Positions 12,951-24,016 of a stretch of 64,000 nucleotides of DNA are shown one piece after another; positions within the stretch are counted from its first letter, which is position 1; the number at the start of each line of letters is the position of its first letter. Origin of the DNA: Ceraceosorus guamensis (Eukaryota > Basidiomycota > Exobasidiomycetes > Ceraceosorales > Ceraceosoraceae). Made by a program: the position numbers and the translations under genes. The notes under the pieces are model-generated. The model did no database searches and was not told the DNA's origin. It saw only the letters and a list, made by a program, of their open reading frames with translations. Location of the stretch: NCBI RefSeq assembly GCF_003144195.1, contig NW_020290026.1, forward strand, positions 124,001 to 188,000, given 5' to 3'.

Positions 12951-14627
12951 GTTGATAAGCTGTGTTAGGTTGTTCGAATGGAAGGAGGAGTAGTGTCGTT
13001 GTAGTAGTTGACTAAGAGAGGACGGAGATGGTGGCTGGATCTGTAGAGTCGAGCTGTCAGACACGACTACTTCAGCTTCGGAGAGGTCGAGTCGTCACGA
13101 GTAGCCAATGGCTTGACGACGCTGCGATGGCAAGACTTGTTCAAAGGAGCGTCGATGTTGGTGGTCGAACTGCAAACATGAGACAAACAATGGCGAAGAT
13201 CCGTTGAGCTGCCAACACTGTGACTAGGTGAGGCACAGCGGCGTTCAAAGGTCGAATCGAGTCTTGTGCTGCAGCCCATAGCAGTCACAAACCAACCTCT
13301 CAAGTTGCCGAAAGCGGGGGTTTTCTAACGGCTCGCATAGATCCTGTACGCCGTTGAAATCATGGGCATACTGATAGGCTGTTCAAGACTCCTTGCCTTC
13401 TTTATCAAACAGAACCCCGATTGGCATTTAGGAGGGCGGTAACGGTAGTCGCAGTGGCGATAAGACGTCCGAATTCGCTAAACCCACATGATCGCCCAGC
13501 CACTATTGAGCCCTTCTCACTGCGAATAGCACGAGCGCTCAGACCCCTAAGTCTCGAAGGGGGTTGGCTCCTGATCTAGAAGCTTCACACATCTACTATA
13601 GGATTGTCTGAGAGACAGCGGTAGTCAACGTGCTTTTTCGACGTGCGTGAGAAGCGCTAGACGCCTGACTCGGTGAGAAAGGCCATGTCATGTTCGTGGC
13701 GTCCGCTGGTTGCGTCATGCACCTTGACCGTTGGTGACCGTTGGCAGCACGCTGCTCCTCTGCTGGACATGGGTCGTGCGTCGTGCTATCGTATGATTCG
13801 CATTCGTGAAGCACACAAGGCCTGGTCGCCATGCAATCATCTTGCAAAGATCTCATCAGCGAGCGGGGTGGTTTCGCAAGGGGAGTCTGATCGATGAATT
13901 ACAAAAATACGCGAAGGGAAGGTGGAGGCAACGAGGTAGGTCGCGGTGCGGTGGTCAAGAGACCTACATATAGATACCATGCAGACCCGCGTCACGAGAT
14001 GACCGCGCGCGATATCACGTGAGACAAATCGAGTCAAGCCGGGGACACGCGTCACGTCACGTGTAGGCTTTTGACTGATTCAAGTCAGTCACTCACTCCC
14101 CTGGACGCACAAACGTACCAAGCAGAGCATCAATTCACGATTCACGATTATTGCTGTCGATCAGCACGCACCACAGGTTGGTGCGGGAAGAATGGGCTGC
14201 CACATCCTGACACTAGAATCCGAGCAGAGCGCAACTCGAGTCCGAGCACGACTCTTGAATGCGCTGACTGTTAACTCTGACTCAAGACTCAAGACTATGC
14301 TGCCCGTGTCAGCGCGCTACATCCAGCAAATGCATTCTTGATATACACCGCTGCACTCACGACTTGACCGCGACTCGCACGCAAGCGGGGAGCCACGCGT
14401 GATGAGTCCTCACCTCACGCCCACGCCGCTTGGCTCGCCGCTTCAAATTTTGTCGGTGCGCGCGGACTCGAGCAGTCACGAGTGGAGGCAGATGAGCAGC
14501 AAGCCTCGCCAGCCTCACTCAACTGCGATCGAATGCGTTCAATTGCAAAAGGCACTTCACTTGACTACCCTTCCCTTGTTCATCTTTATATCGATCGCCA
14601 TCCACATCCCACACTTTTTGTTTCACA
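12951..14627. promoter_or_regulatory. Shared divergent promoter of the secreted barrel gene and TOM20
   Basis: 1.7 kb with no credible gene. It contains two CACGTG palindromes (14016-14021, 14058-14063), a CGTCACGAGT (13093-13102), an AGTCACGAGT (14474-14483) and the tandem ATTCACGATTCACGATT (14133-14149). Confidence 0.55.
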
Positions 14628-16058
14628 ATGGTGCAGACTCGGACGATCGTTAGCATCACGGCCGCCACGGCTGTTGCAGGCCTTGTTGGTTACGCTGTGT
14701 GAGTAATCGAAGCACATGGTGCTCGGCTTGCTGCGCTGCGAGCGAAGGCGTAGCTGGGTGGGGGACCATTCCATTCACTCTGACCATGCCTAGAGGAATT
14801 GATGAAGACGCTGACTCGCATCACTTGGCATCGTGGATACCTTGCATCTCCATGCGCAGATACTTCGACCACAAGCGCCGCTCTGATCCTCAGTTCCGCA
14901 AAGCGCTGAAAAGGGATAGCAAACGGACGGCTCGCGCTGCTCAGAAGGCCGATAAGGAATCGAAAGCCGCGCTCAGCGCAAAAATTGAGACTGCTGTCCG
15001 CGATGTGCGAAAGCCTGGTGTTCTGCCCAGTGGTGTCGAGGAGAGGGAGCAATAGTGAGTCAAGCACTAGGCCGCCGCACTGCCGACTACCTCGGTCTCA
15101 CACCGCGCCTGTGTTCAGCTTCATGATCTCGGTCGGTGAAGGTGAACAGCTCTTTGCTCGCGGGCCAGCTTCGCACTTCGATGCTGCCGTCGCTTTCTTC
15201 AAGGCACTGAAGGTGTATCCTTCACCTTTGGAGCTCGTCATGATCTACCAGAAGGCCGTGCCTGCAGAGGTGTTCGCCTTGATCATGGAAATGATTGGCC
15301 TGGATGTAAGTGATATCCAGTTGCAGGACTCGGTCTGAACTTGGTGTCGCACTGACTATTCGCTGACGTGTTTTTACACCTTCTTGGTACAGGCCAAACT
15401 CGGTCCTGAGCCAGGCAGTGCGCCAGTCGATCCACGATTGTCTGAATTGGCGGCAGCAGCCTCTGGTGCACCGATTGCCCAACAAGCTGGCAACCTGGAT
15501 GAGGTGGACGACGAGTCGCCCGCCGCAGCAGGCTCTTCCGCAGCTGCGGCTGGCGCCACCCCAAGCACCGCCTCGCCATCATCCGCGCCCGTCAGTTCCA
15601 ACGTATCTGGATCCGGAAATGGAGCGGACAGTGTTGCTGACGCTTCCTCTCAGGATGAAAGAGGTCCACCTAGCAACTACTCGTCCCAAGAAGGAGGCGC
15701 TGGAAACAGTAGCGGCGTTGCTAGCGGATATTCTTCGCAGCCTGAGGGCAGTGCAGCTCCTTCCGTCGCTGGTGGAAACGGTCAAAGCAGCGCTTTCTCG
15801 TCTCAAGAATGGGAAAAGGTATCGGAAGCTGGTAGCGGTGCTGTTCCATCCACTTCAGGAGCCGGACCTACCCAGGCTTATAACCTCAAGCCAGAGGACG
15901 AAGCTCTCGCTTCTCCACCTCCAGGGACGAGCAACCCTGCTTCGGACGTGACGGCTACTCCTGCGACCGCAGCACCTCAAGCTGATGCTCAAGCGAGAGA
16001 GGCTGCTGCTGGGGCACACGCGTCTCTGGCCGCACAGCGAGCTGCGGGTGGTGACTAG
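14628..16058 (+). CDS. TOM20: Mitochondrial import receptor TOM20 with long Ser/Ala/Gly-rich C-terminal tail
   Basis: Exons 14628-14698, 14860-15054, 15119-15305 and 15393-16058; 372 aa. An N-terminal transmembrane anchor (residues 5-22) is followed by YFDHKRRSDPQFRKALKR, the conserved start of the Tom20 cytosolic part. The receptor domain (about 88-150) contains FMISVGEGEQLFARG and VPAEVFALIMEMIGL. Tom20 sits in the outer membrane and binds presequences for the TOM complex. Family members are usually 150-220 aa; here the whole last exon (residues 152-372) is extra, low-complexity and disordered-looking, with three related motifs YSSQ/YSSQ/FSSQ at 247, 264 and 286. Intron 1 (161 nt) is longer than usual for the window. 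Confidence 0.9.
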
Positions 16059-16609
16059 GTTCGCCGTGGTAGTGGAGTGCGCTAGGCGCACGGAGGTGGT
16101 CGGACTTGTCTACCGGGCATAAGAGAAACAGACCTGCTGGGCGATTTGGCTATCAGATACATAGCTACATACATGGAGGCGAAGATGCTTGCCCCCACCA
16201 AATTCATGGTTTCCCTCCTTCTCAAACAGGACATGTGAAGATGTCAGATTTCGCGCCGAGATTGATACAGACTCGCGCGTAGCAATATCAAGGTTCACTA
16301 CGTCTACTGATCGCTTGTCGTTGCTCGTCTGCTTGCCGAGAGATGCCCACCGAGAATTCTCGTCGTGCACCAGCTCCCAGACTGCCGAATACAAGCAATC
16401 ATCGCGTATCGTACGGAGCGGATAGGATACAAGGGGGATTGGGAAACGCATGGTGGTACAGGTATTAGCGGGGTCGCATTGTGTGTGAAGCAGCGTGTGA
16501 ATCGTCGTAGTGCGGTACAGGGATTATCCTGTCGTGAGGCAGTTTGGGGGCGAGTGGGCCCAAGTGTCGCACAGTAGCATTGATGGCAAATACTGCAGCG
16601 TGTTCATGC
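16059..16609. other. Convergent 3' spacer (no gene seen)
   Basis: Lies between the TOM20 and F-box/WD40 stop codons. A 113-codon open frame on the minus strand (16110-16451) has no recognisable features. I see nothing else. Confidence 0.5.
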
Positions 16610-18887
16610 TCACTGGAACAGACGCATGAGCGGTTCGCCTGCCACAAAGTCAGTGATGCAAATGCGCTTGTCTTCTCCGGCGCTAATGATTCTCTGCGCG
16701 TCCAGTCTAACGTCAAAGATGCGACCCTCGGTGCCTGAGAGACGCATGATGGGCGTCAGTGTGGGCGTGAAGGCGGTTTGCGTGTCAATGGATGCAAGAG
16801 ACGACGATTGCGAAGGCGGTGCTGAAAGCGGTGTGCCAGAAGTGCCGGCATTCACCGCACATGTCGGACCCGCAAGAGCGTCGGCTGCATCCCACAGCAT
16901 GACTTGTCGATCGTAGCCAGCTCCAGCAACGAGGTATCTGATGGGGTCAAAAGCCGTAGCCCTGACAAGTTGCGCATGTCCTCGACAAATGGCTCGGCAT
17001 GCTCCAGTCTTGGCATCCCACACGCGTACGGTCTGATCGTTGGACCCAGTGACGACCGTCATGTTGGCGAAGCTGATGCAGGCCAGCCCCCTCTCGTGCC
17101 CTTCGAACACGCGCAGGCACTCGCCCGTGGCCGGATCCCACATTTGTACAGATCCATCACCACTGGCGCTGACGGCTACCGTCCGATCGTCGTCGAGCTT
17201 GCCCAGACATCCAGCATTGACCGGTCCAACATGCTGCCTATAAACGCGCTTGAGGGCCATATCCTTTCTGCTCGTGATACGAATGGTCGTGTCCTTGGAA
17301 GTGCTGATGATCCATTCCTTGTCGAAACTGACATCTAGTACGCCAGCTCCGTGACCCTCTAGCTTTCCGATCTTGCTCGGCACCCACACCTCCCCGCTCC
17401 CTGCGTCGATGCCGGAATCCGTAGCTCGAGCTCGAGTGGCACACAGCCTGAAGTCCCAAATGATAACGGTCGCATCGGACGATCCTGTGATCAGAGTTTC
17501 CTCATCGTAGTCGAGACACAGCACGCTACCCAAGTGTCCTTTCAAGGTGTACAGGCACAATCCTCGTTGACCGTCCCAGACCCGAACGGTGCGATCTCTT
17601 GAGCCAGAAACGATGATGCCCCTGGTACCTACCCCCTCAAGATCATTGGCATCACGTGGTTGCTTAGCCCACTTAGTAGAGCTGCCAATGTGCGGAGCGT
17701 TGGGAAGTTGTTCATCTACCTCCATAGAGGCAGGACTGATTTGGGGCTGGCCCTCCTGGGAGGGCATCGGGAGCCGAAAGTTGGTCTCGATACCATTGTG
17801 CGCGTCGAAGTCTGGTTGAACGATGCGCTTCTTCAAGCACGCTCGGGGCCACCACACTGTGAGATCGCTACGCGCACAGTAGATGCTATCAGCGTGACCT
17901 ACCAGGTACCTGGTCGTCGGCTGCCATTTGGACTCGAACACGCTCGCGCCTGAGGAACCACGTCGATGACGTCCTCTGAAATCCCCTGGACGAGGAAGAC
18001 GCGTGGGCAGAGTCGGATCAGGAACGGGAGAAGATGTGATTGTGCCAGGGATGAGGAAAGGATTGTCGCTGGAAGGTGTCGTCGGAGTTGGCCGATCTGG
18101 TATTGGCGAAGGTGAGAGACGATCCGAAAGCTCGCCCGCACCGGTAGGCGTCAGATTCCAGCGCTTTGCAAGAGCATATCGTGCGGCGTACAGCGCTTGC
18201 CAACTGATCCTCGGTGCGCTGGTCTGGGAACGTGGGAGCGGCAAGCCACTGTGGCCAAAGGTGGCGTACAGCGCCCCGGTAATTGCGCACTCGCTTTCAG
18301 CAGAAATGTTTGAACGTTGGTGATTGGCGGATTCGCCAAACCCGCAAGGAGAGAAAGAGGTGGCCTCATAACCGCCAAATAGACCTTCTCGAGGTCCTTT
18401 GCCGTTGTTTGGCACTTCTGACCACAGTCGATTCCAGATTTCGAGGGCGTTGGGACGCAGCAGCCAGCCCTGCGAAGCTCTGTCCAAGTATTGCGCTCGC
18501 CACACCCTGGCGTCCATCGCCCTCTCATTCCAGAGGTGACATACCAAGCGACACCTCACCAGATCGCGAGGTGCAGAGACAAATATCAAAATGTGCAACG
18601 CCAGCTCAGGAGGCAATTCTCCGATAAAGTCTGCAGCGAATGAGAGCGGTGAGCATGAATATGATGCGCCGATGTATGCATAGAAATAGAGGGCACTTCA
18701 AGGAAGCATACCACTCACCTCTAGTTGGAGCGGTCCAGTCCACCTCGCAGCCCTCATCGATCCTCTCTTCGGCGCTCGTGTCCATCTCCTCCTGACTGCT
18801 GCTGCTCATGATCGCCTTGCTCGTATCGAGACTTGTGTGCTGCGCCATGGCCCTGAATTGAGCTCGCACATCTCTAGCGCTCGTCAT
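16610..18887 (-). CDS. F-box/WD40-repeat protein (probable SCF ubiquitin ligase receptor)
   Basis: Exons 18887-18719 and 18630-16610; 729 aa. The F-box begins at about residue 57 with DFIGELPPELALHILIFV and continues RCRLVCHLWNERAMD, the Skp1-binding signature. A variable, Ser/Pro-rich linker follows. From about residue 330 to the end there are seven WD40 blades (SGSRDRTVRVWD, TGSSDATVIIWD, STSKDTTIRI, SASGDGSVQMWD, TGSNDQTVRVWD, AGAGYDRQVMLWD, SAGEDKRICITD). The architecture is that of Cdc4/Met30/Pop1-type receptors, which bring substrates to Skp1-Cul1. I cannot say which paralogue it is; it lacks the long N-terminus usual for Cdc4. The intron interrupts the F-box at its first residue. Confidence 0.88.
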
Positions 18888-19668
18888 TCTTGATCTGCGT
18901 GTCTTTCACGGCTCTATTTGAATGGCATGTATGGAGCGGAATGAGGGAGATTGCACGTGCTGAGGGCGTGGTTTGGCCTCAAGAAGCTTGCGGACGCGAG
19001 AATCTTGCCGGGCCAAGGTGAGAGCCACGCTGAAGGTTTTCCTGTTGTGACCTGTGAGCAAGAGCGCTGATCACAATGGACTGTACGCTCGAAGGGAATG
19101 GGCGCTGGACAGATGTGCTAAGGCGCGGTCAAGCAAGAGTGGAAGCGTAGTCCGAGTGGTCGTCCCTGTTCCAAGGGCATGCTTCGCGGTGCTGCAGATA
19201 CCGCTATAGTCAGCATATATATGTATCCATGCCACAGGAATTGTGAACACATGGGCTTAGAGCGAGCGCTTGTAGGTCGTCTCACCATATATACCTATAT
19301 ATATAGTCACGCCTGTTCGCGCAGCAGCTGACTCACAAGTCACAACACAACAACAACAGCGCCGCGCTTGATTTTGAACGATCGATCGCCCGAACGCGCC
19401 ACCGGACGCACGCGCCGCCGCCGTTGCGTGACGGACGCGGGCTGTGCGCGCAGACGCCGCCCGCCTGGATGCATATGCAGCATGATCAACAGCGGTCCTC
19501 TCGACCCGCCATCCATACCCGTCCCTGCACCCTCGTTCGTGGGTGCCATTCAGCAGGGTCGCCCAGCTCGAGCAAACAATCCTGGCTGGTCTATGATCAA
19601 GGTGAAACACGCTTCGAATTCCTGGCAGACCATAGACAGCCAGATCAATCTCAAAAGTCGGGATCAAC
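18888..19668. promoter_or_regulatory. Divergent promoter of the F-box/WD40 and NSRP1-like genes
   Basis: No coding signal. GCACGTGC (CACGTG at 18954-18959) lies close to the F-box gene start. A short TATATA-rich patch occurs at 19216-19224 and 19290-19305. Confidence 0.5.
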
Positions 19669-21050
19669 ATGGACGCCAAGCCAAAGCTTGCATTCTCCTT
19701 CAAGAAGACCGTTCCCTCCATTGGATCTAGTGGCGTCTCGGCATACCCAGGCAATGCGCTTAGCCAAGCTTCAAGCTCGATCTCTCAGGCATCCTCGAGG
19801 ACGCAAGCACCCAAGACGACGCCCATTACCGGGTTCGGCGGAGATGATTCGGGCGGCGAAGATGACGAGGATGTAGCGTCTGCTGCGAGCGGGAGCAGGC
19901 AAAGCAAATCAAGCTCCAAGGCCAAGACGAATAGAGTCGGCATGGGCGCAGCCCCGCCTTCGAAAGCTTCCGCCGCTAGTCAAGCGGAAGCGTTGCAGCT
20001 TGATGCTAACATCAATGATTACGATGGGGTCTGGGATGCCATGAAGAGTGCAGAGAAGGCAAAGCAAGCATTAATAGACGAGCAAGTCAAAACTCGAGAG
20101 GTGCGTGACGTCGCAACGCTTTCTTGGCCATCAAGTGTCTTGCTGACGCCAATCGTCCCTCGCGCCACTTTACCAGTCCAAGTATTCCTCCGCGTTTGCA
20201 GCTTCCGCAACTAGGAGGAAGATCGACAGAGCGAGAGCAGAGGCGAAGAAGATCGCTAGGGAACGAGACGCGGAAGGCGCTGAATTTGGAGATACGGAGG
20301 AGTTTGTTACCGAAGCTTACAAAAAGCAGATGGAGGAGATAGCAGAGATGGAGAAGCGCGAGGAGGAGGAAGAGAGTGAGTGAAGAGTGGCGCGCTGTCG
20401 CTCCGGCGCAAGTGCTTGCTGACACTCTTCCTACAGAACGCAACAGGGCCGCCAAAGCTGGTGGTATGGCCACTTTCCAAAAAGATATGCTAGCATCCAG
20501 AGCTTCGGCGCACGATGCGGCCGTTGCTGCTTCTCTCAGGCCTCAAGAAGATGGCGAAGATGCGACTGCTTCAAGAGGAACACAAGAGACAGCCGAGGCG
20601 AAGGCAAGTGCGACTTCTCATCGCAAGCTTGCGGAAGAAGCACGGGCGAAGGGATTGGATGTGAGGCTAAACGACGATGGAGAGCTGGTCGATGAGAGGT
20701 CCGTGCTGTCCGCTGGTCTCAATCACGTCTCCAGACGCGCCAAAGGCAAGGATATGGACATTGGTCGTGGAAACAGCAGAGCGGCACATCAAGGAGCTCG
20801 TTCTGGTCGAGACGGAGCGCAAGAAGCGAGGGAGATGAGGAATGGACAAAGAGCGAGACACTCGCAGATGTTGGAAGAGCAGATGATGGAACTGCAAGCG
20901 AAGAGGGAGAGGGATGAAGAGGAAGAGATGAGGGAGAAGAAGAGAAAGCTAATGGGAGAGAGAAAGAATGACGAGAAACAAATTGGCAGCGCGAAGGAGA
21001 GGTACATGCGAAGAAAGGCGGAAAGGGAAGCTGCTGCTGCTGCTGAATGA
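19669..21050 (+). CDS. NSRP1/CCDC55-like nuclear speckle splicing regulator
   Basis: Exons 19669-20100, 20177-20375 and 20437-21050; 414 aa. The conserved NSRP1 N-terminal domain starts at about residue 110 with YDGVWDAMKSAEKAK and continues SKYSSAFAASATRRK and GEFGD-like AEFGDTEEFVTEAYKKQMEE, followed by a long charged coiled coil. The C-terminal half is Lys/Arg/Glu-rich and ends in a further helix (about 340-414). In animals this family binds spliceosomal and SR proteins in speckles and affects splice-site choice; the fungal role is inferred. The ATG 19669 opens with MDAKPKLAFSFKK, a short basic motif seen at the start of homologues. Confidence 0.8.
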
Positions 21051-21727
21051 GGCGCACTGCGGACTTCCGTCAGGTGTAGACGAAGCGTGGACTGCTACGA
21101 AAAGGTCGCGCTGTGCACTTTTATCCACTAGCCTCGAGTCTCATGTGTCCATCCGCGATTGGAATGATGCCAGTGATAGGACATGCTCGTATTCAGTCAC
21201 GAAAGACTTAGTGACTCGCTTTGCTGTTTGCCGTGACATCAAGAATCATAACGGATGCATGACATGCCGAAAGCCTGTGAAGCGTGGGGACATCTCGATG
21301 ATCACGTGATTCGTAGTGCTGCCAGCCTGGGGCGCCATCGTGAGCGCTCCACCGACTTACCACCAAGAATTTGAATTCAAGGCTTTCGGCATCCTCGACG
21401 ACACCGTATCGCGAAAGTTCCAACCAGCAGCATTTCGCTGCACGATCCTCATCTTCTCCGTGTCCCTGTTGTGCAGCCCGATAGAGAATCACGCTCTCAT
21501 TCATCCATTTGTGTCTCACGCTCAACCCACCTCATTCAGCGCTGGGCAAACTCAACCAAGTGCTTCCGTTCGGTAGAGATTCCAATCGTCCGCCCTCGAC
21601 ATTTCCCCCCGCGACCCCTACACCGCTGCACCGCAAGAGACGCCCAGCGAAATACTGTCAGACTTTTCCGTGCTTCTCCTCCAAAGTCTCCACTTCGAGA
21701 CATAGGCTCTCAGTCGGATTCGTCGTC
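21051..21727. promoter_or_regulatory. Promoter region of LSM1 and 3' end of the NSRP1-like gene
   Basis: A 10-bp palindrome ATCACGTGAT lies at 21301-21310, about 420 bp before the LSM1 start. No gene seen. Confidence 0.45.
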
Positions 21728-22437
21728 ATGGATGCCGAATCTATCCTCTCTCACGTGGCCTTTACAACATCAGGCTCCATTGTGGATTGCATAGATAGTG
21801 AGCGGGCTGACCAGTAAAGAAAGACGATGTCTAATTGGAACACTCATCGATGCATGTCCCGCTGGACCCTCTTCCTGGACTGTCAGAGAAAGTGCTCATC
21901 ATTCTCAGAGATGGACGCAAGTTGATCGGTGTATTCCGATCATTCGACCAATTTGGTGAGCGGCCATGGGTGCACAGCTTTCGGCTGCGCACAGCTCTGC
22001 GCTCATAACCACTGTTCTGCCCAACGTCAGCTAATTTGGTTCTGCAGGATGCTGTGGAAAGGGTATCGGTCGGCAACAGGTATGGAGACATTCCTCGGGG
22101 CTTGTTCCTGGTCAGAGGAGAGAATGTGGTTATGCTAGGAGAGATTGTGAGTGATGCGTGTGGATGAAGATGGCGAAGGAAAGCGATGGTATCGGCACAG
22201 AAGCGCTCTAGTCTCTGGTCGATAATCTGACTGTACATCCGCATTTCGCAGGATCTCGACGCGGAAGACATTCCTAATCCAGCAGCGGTGCCCCTACCTC
22301 CTGCGGCCTTGCCACAATTGTTGGAAGCGCACAAGGCGGAAGCTGCAGCAAGGAAGGTGGTGGACGCCAAAAAGTCAGAAGTGTTGAGGAGGGAAAGGGG
22401 TTTCTGTGCGGAAGGTGCGGAGGGGGATGGGTATTGA
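21728..22437 (+). CDS. LSM1: LSM1, Sm-like subunit of the cytoplasmic mRNA decay ring
   Basis: Exons 21728-21797, 21887-21955, 22031-22146 and 22252-22437; 146 aa. The Sm fold is complete: Sm1 ([33 protein letters not shown]) spans the first three exons, and Sm2 contains GDIPRGLFLVRGENVVMLGEIDL. The 'FVVRGENVVLLGEIDLE'-type Sm2 and the helical tail after it distinguish Lsm1 from the nuclear Lsm8. Lsm1-7/Pat1 binds oligoadenylated mRNA 3' ends and promotes decapping. The exons fit only if GAT-A joins AG-AAA, restoring the conserved DKK. Confidence 0.93.
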
Positions 22438-24016
22438 GCGCAATGCATGCATCTATGAGAGCTGTCGAGACCCGGGCTTGGGGTGGCAAGGCAAGCAAGC
22501 AATCAGCTTGGCCCCACTTTGCGACTAGCGTCCTCCAGCAGCTTAAACCATGGCTGAGCAAGTGCCGTTTCTTTCTTAGAAATGACCTTTGTCCCGCCTG
22601 AAGCTGAAATTTGCTCTGGGAAGAGCCTGGCTATGACCCAGTGACGCTCCAGACTCAAGACTAGTCGCGATCGCGAGAGTCGTCGAAAGCTTGGGTACGA
22701 GACATCGACACCTTGAAGGCGCACCGTACCTTTCACTCCACAGCAAGTGTCCCTCACTTCGCCAGCTCGCCCTCACACAAGTCTAGTGCGGCTCTGATGC
22801 TGACTTCGATTGAGATGTGGATGCCACTTTTGCGTCTTTGGAAGCGCCGCAGTGGCCGGCCAGCTCGAGACATCCCAGAACAGCTGCTCCGCAATCTTCA
22901 ATCATTTTCGCGAATGGTGAATACATCTAAATCACATAATGCCTTTGTGCTCATAGCTCAGTCTCGCGGGTTTGATGAATCACAATCCTGAGTGGTGAGT
23001 GGTAGCCTGACATCAAAATTCAAGATTCACGATTCATATTCAATCAAAGGATCACAAACGATTTCATCGACGACTGGAAGTACGAGTCACGAGGACTCGC
23101 ACTGCTGGTACGCACGCACTCGTTCGTCATCAACCAGCACCGCCTCGATCAAGGATCCGGAAGCATCGAGCGGCAACTCACACTGCGCGTGGAAAAAGTT
23201 GCGCGCCCAACTGATGCGACAAATCGCACGCGCCAAGCGGAAGGCACACGCGCTTGTCCCTCAACTTCCACACTCCTCGCACAAGCACACAACTACAATC
23301 ATGGATACTGTACCGGAACCGCACAGCACCTACAGAAGCATCTGTAAGCAAATTGCGCATCTGCATTGCATGCATGTCAACGGTCACAATGGGTCGGGCT
23401 TCCTCGCTTTTCGGATGCGTGACAGCAAGGAGTGGGCGAGTTCGGTTGATCAAGATTCCACCATCACCTCGGCACCCACGCCGCCATAGCAGTGCGTAGT
23501 GCTTCGCGACGACAAGCGCCAACTGCATTTCTGAGTCGTTGGGATGTTAGACAGCATGCATCTCAGCGGCTGCTGCGCCGATCCAACGGACCAGGCCAGC
23601 GTCAACTTGAATGTATGCGATCGCTCGTCGACTTGCCCTTTCGAATTGCCTCTGGAGCTGCAGACGCGTGTGGGCAGAAGCTGCCGTCATCTGGGCCAAC
23701 GTGCATGTCCCTCAAGCGCACTTGCGGGGCTCACCATTGACGGCTAAATGACCTTGGTTGGACATGCGATACGATGATCACCTTCTTCCCAAGGTTGTAG
23801 CTGACCGCCAGCCTCCGCTTCATCTTCTTACCTTCTCCTCAACCTCTCTTTTCTTTTCACTTTTCTTCGTAGTCCAGCGGCTCGACGCTGCTGGTGGCGC
23901 TTTTCTGCCTGCTGTCCGATTGCACCTCATTCGGCACTAAGGTTGCCTCTGGCAGGCCGACCTACTTCCTTTACGTTCTATCTGATCAACACCTTTTCCC
24001 CTCGGACACCATCACC
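22438..24016. other. Intergenic 1.6 kb, includes CT-rich promoter tract
   Basis: Open frames here (116-165 codons) show no domains and overlap on both strands. A GATTCACGATTCA word lies at 23024-23036. A pyrimidine-rich tract at about 23816-23872 (CTT/TTC repeats) sits 150-200 bp before the next start codon, like the CT-rich core promoters of strongly expressed fungal genes. Confidence 0.5.

Noticed and set aside
12165-13064. A 299-aa single-exon protein at the secreted barrel gene
   Set aside because: That reading goes through two introns. Splicing restores the conserved GACG..SIVAIS..CGEN motifs, so the longer open frame is an artefact.
16610-18887. Naming the F-box/WD40 protein as Met30 or Cdc4
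   Set aside because: The architecture fits several receptors, and I see no sequence feature that decides between them.
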